A program made the translations under genes and the position numbers. Positions 62,343 through 64,000 of a stretch of DNA of 64,000 bases are shown here, in pieces; positions within the stretch are counted from its first letter, which is position 1, and the number at the start of each line of letters is the position of its first letter. The DNA comes from an uncultured Oscillospiraceae bacterium (lineage in GTDB: Bacteria; Bacillota; Clostridia; Oscillospirales; Oscillospiraceae): NCBI GenBank assembly GCA_900756575.1, contig CAAEKQ010000008.1, positions 11,274-75,273 of the forward strand, given 5' to 3'. The notes under the pieces were generated by a model. It was not told where the DNA came from, made no database searches, and saw nothing but the letters and a program-made list of their open reading frames with translations.

Positions 62343-63716
62343 TCAGAATTCAGCGGCCAAAAGAACCGCAATATACTCCTCTATATTATAACTCTTTTTT
62401 TGCAAATAGGCTATATGTTTTTGCGATATTTCCTCCCCGGGGGCCAAAATGGGAATACCGGGGGGATAAGGGGCAATGATTTCTGCGGCAATACGTCCGG
62501 CGGCTTGGCTCAGGGGCATGGTCTCCTGATTTCCAAACCGTGCGGCACGAATGGAGCAGCGAATTTCCGGTTTCGGCGGGACAGAAAGAATTTCGGGCTT
62601 GGTTTGATGATTACAATGGGGAATCAGGGATAGAATGCCATCCCAAAGGCGGTCAAAAGCGGCCTCATCATCCCGGCAGGTGAGAATCAGAACAAGATAC
62701 TGTTCATCGGACATCTCAACATAAATATTTTTCTGCGCAAGCAGTTCATCGGCACTATGACCGGGCAGTCCGGCAGACAGCGTATCAATGGTCAGACGAC
62801 AAGGGTCAAGAATCAAATCGGCAGAAGGAATTAACGCATGAAATGGCGTATCCCGATTGATTCTTTCACGAAATGCTGCCGTCAAATCCGCACAGCGTCG
62901 ATAAGCATCCCCATCACTGCCCTCCAGCCGATCACGGGCATAGTCAATGGAAGCCAGAATGGGATAGCTGGGACTGGTGGTGCCGAATAGGGAGGAGGTC
63001 TTTTTGAGATGCAGCCGGTCAAAGGAATCACTGCCCACATAGAGCACCGAAGAAGATCCCAAGGCGGGCCAGGTTTTGTGAGTAGATACAACGCTGAGGT
63101 CGGCGTCCTGCTCCGGCGCGGATGGGAGACCCACAGATGGAAAATGTGCGCCGTGGGCCTGATCTACTAATAAAAAAGCAGAATGTGCGTGACAAAGGGC
63201 AGAAATGGGCGCAAGATCAGTGACAACACCATAATAAGTGGGACTGGTGAGGAAAACGGCCTTGGAAGCAGGATAACGGCAAAGTGCATTCTCCACCAGC
63301 TCCGGCGTAACGGCACCGGAAAGGGGTGTGCCGGGTATCGGAGGGGCATAAATATAGTGGGGCGTAATATCCAGCAGCGCCATGGCATTGTATACACTCT
63401 TATGACAGCCGCGCTCCAAAATCAGCTCACCGCCCATGCCCACTGCTTCGGCCAGCATGGTATAGATGCCCTGGGTAGAGCCGCAGGTAAAGAATAGAGC
63501 AGATTTCGCGCCGGAATAATTGGCGCAAAGAGCTTCCGCTTCTGTAATGGCGCCTTCACCGGTATATAGATTTCCGGTAGGGGCAATTTCCGTAAAGTCG
63601 ATGGGGGTGATCTCAGAAAACAATCCTTCACAGGCTCCCTTATGGCCCGGCATATGCATCCGAAGGGGATTGGTTTGAGCAAAGGATAGGAGAGAATCAT
63701 AGAGTGGTGCTGCCAT
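62343..63716 (-). CDS. Orn/Lys/Arg decarboxylase family PLP enzyme (YaaO/SpeA-like)
   Basis: A 457-residue fold-type I PLP enzyme: LRMHMPGHKG at the start, FTCGSTQGIYTML, Asp185 in LLVDQAHGAH, the PLP Lys214 in STHKTWPAL, and the short C-terminal domain of the Bacillus-type (SpeA/YaaO) enzymes, which decarboxylate lysine or arginine to polyamine precursors. ATG 63716 is chosen because TTGGAG lies eight bases upstream; longer open frame crosses the promoter. In Bacillus, tmk lies between this gene and darA; here it is absent. Confidence 0.88.
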   Translation of the reverse strand: MAAPLYDSLLSFAQTNPLRMHMPGHKGACEGLFSEITPIDFTEIAPTGNLYTGEGAITEAEALCANYSGAKSALFFTCGSTQGIYTMLAEAVGMGGELILERGCHKSVYNAMALLDITPHYIYAPPIPGTPLSGAVTPELVENALCRYPASKAVFLTSPTYYGVVTDLAPISALCHAHSAFLLVDQAHGAHFPSVGLPSAPEQDADLSVVSTHKTWPALGSSSVLYVGSDSFDRLHLKKTSSLFGTTSPSYPILASIDYARDRLEGSDGDAYRRCADLTAAFRERINRDTPFHALIPSADLILDPCRLTIDTLSAGLPGHSADELLAQKNIYVEMSDEQYLVLILTCRDDEAAFDRLWDGILSLIPHCNHQTKPEILSVPPKPEIRCSIRAARFGNQETMPLSQAAGRIAAEIIAPYPPGIPILAPGEEISQKHIAYLQKKSYNIEEYIAVLLAAEF

Positions 63717-63750
63717 TGTCATAGCTCCAATCATGGAATAGGATAGCATC

Positions 63751-63779
63751 ATGATACCATGAATCAGGGAGTCAGACAA
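63751..63779 (-). promoter_or_regulatory. Promoter of the decarboxylase-darA-holB-ricT operon
   Basis: Minus strand: TTGTCT (63779-63774), 17 bp, TATCAT (63756-63751). Confidence 0.6.
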
Positions 63780-63888
63780 CCAAAAACAGAAAATATGGAC
63801 AATAAACCACACATGAAGGACACAATTCACTGAGTAATCCACAATTTGAAATAATACGAAAAAATACAGGGAAAACTGCAAAAAGTAC

Positions 63889-63917
63889 TTGACATTTGGA
63901 ACCTCGACAGCTATAAT
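63889..63917 (+). promoter_or_regulatory. Perfect-consensus promoter pointing out of the window (rRNA-type)
   Basis: TTGACA (63889-63894), 17 bp, TATAAT (63912-63917). Further TTGACA hexamers at 63958-63963 and 63993-63998 suggest tandem promoters, and a GGGCCCTG/CAGGGC hairpin lies between. No ORF follows inside the window; such promoters usually drive rRNA operons. 63780-63888 is A/T-rich, like an UP element. Confidence 0.75.
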
Positions 63918-64000
63918 ATCTGAGCACTTGAAAACCGGGCCCTGTTTACCAGGGCATTTGACAAGAGACACATTGAATTGTGAAAAAACTTCTTGACAAA

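Overview
The window looks like a chromosome segment of a Gram-positive anaerobe of the class Clostridia, most like the Oscillospiraceae-type gut bacteria. The evidence is the conserved Firmicutes replication block dnaA-dnaN-yaaA-recF-remB-gyrB-gyrA, a parABS locus with canonical parS palindromes, a CIRCE heat-shock operator, an S-layer-homology surface protein, a seryl-tRNA synthetase of the clostridial type, a two-gene SUF system and several acetyl-CoA hydrolase/transferase-family enzymes of anaerobic acid metabolism. Nearly every gene has an AGGAGG-like ribosome binding site, a sigma-A promoter with a 16-18 bp spacer, and a strong hairpin terminator. No phage, insertion sequence with transposase, or CRISPR array is visible.

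Layout. 1-19 kb is a metabolic region: three paralogous CoA-transferases (557, 13292, 16811) lie among a FliB-like protein, a domain-swapped GH3 beta-glucosidase, a CBS protein, an O-acetylhomoserine sulfhydrylase (metY) behind a leader ORF and terminator, two HAD phosphatases, a MATE exporter, a beta-helix protein, a PucR-type regulator with ung, and a tRNA-dihydrouridine synthase. 19-23 kb holds a MarR-MATE operon and a flavoprotein. 22.7-28 kb is a long leftward operon, parA-parB-serS-mscL-unknown-shikimate-kinase-like-rlmH, with three parS sites and a MITE-like element in the parA leader. 28-33 kb holds a LysR regulator, VOC-rimI-tsaD, a cluster of DnaA boxes, a tRNA-Thr, a structured inverted-repeat element, and a Cys-rich mini-protein with a third MATE exporter. 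34.7-42.3 kb is one giant surface protein: phosphodiester glycosidase, metallophosphatase, Fn3-like and SLH domains. 42.4-44.6 kb has a CIRCE-controlled small heat-shock protein and a uracil permease. 44.7-47.8 kb carries an orphan solute-binding lipoprotein with a double hot-dog (MaoC-like) protein, followed by sufCB. 50.1-59.6 kb is the replication and gyrase block plus rnhA. 59.7-63.7 kb is the leftward set ricT-holB-darA-Orn/Lys/Arg decarboxylase. The right edge ends in very strong promoters pointing out of the window, as expected in front of an rRNA operon.

Most notable points are the metY leader, which has a Cys-containing mini-ORF, a terminator and a possible antiterminator; a repeat family with TAAGGCAA-type ends, one copy of which sits between the parA promoter and its ribosome binding site; a dense DnaA-box cluster 20 kb away from the dnaA-dnaN origin; a cloverleaf-like repeat downstream of the tRNA; and the glycosidase-phosphatase surface protein. 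All functional statements rest on motif and family recognition by eye; no database search was run.
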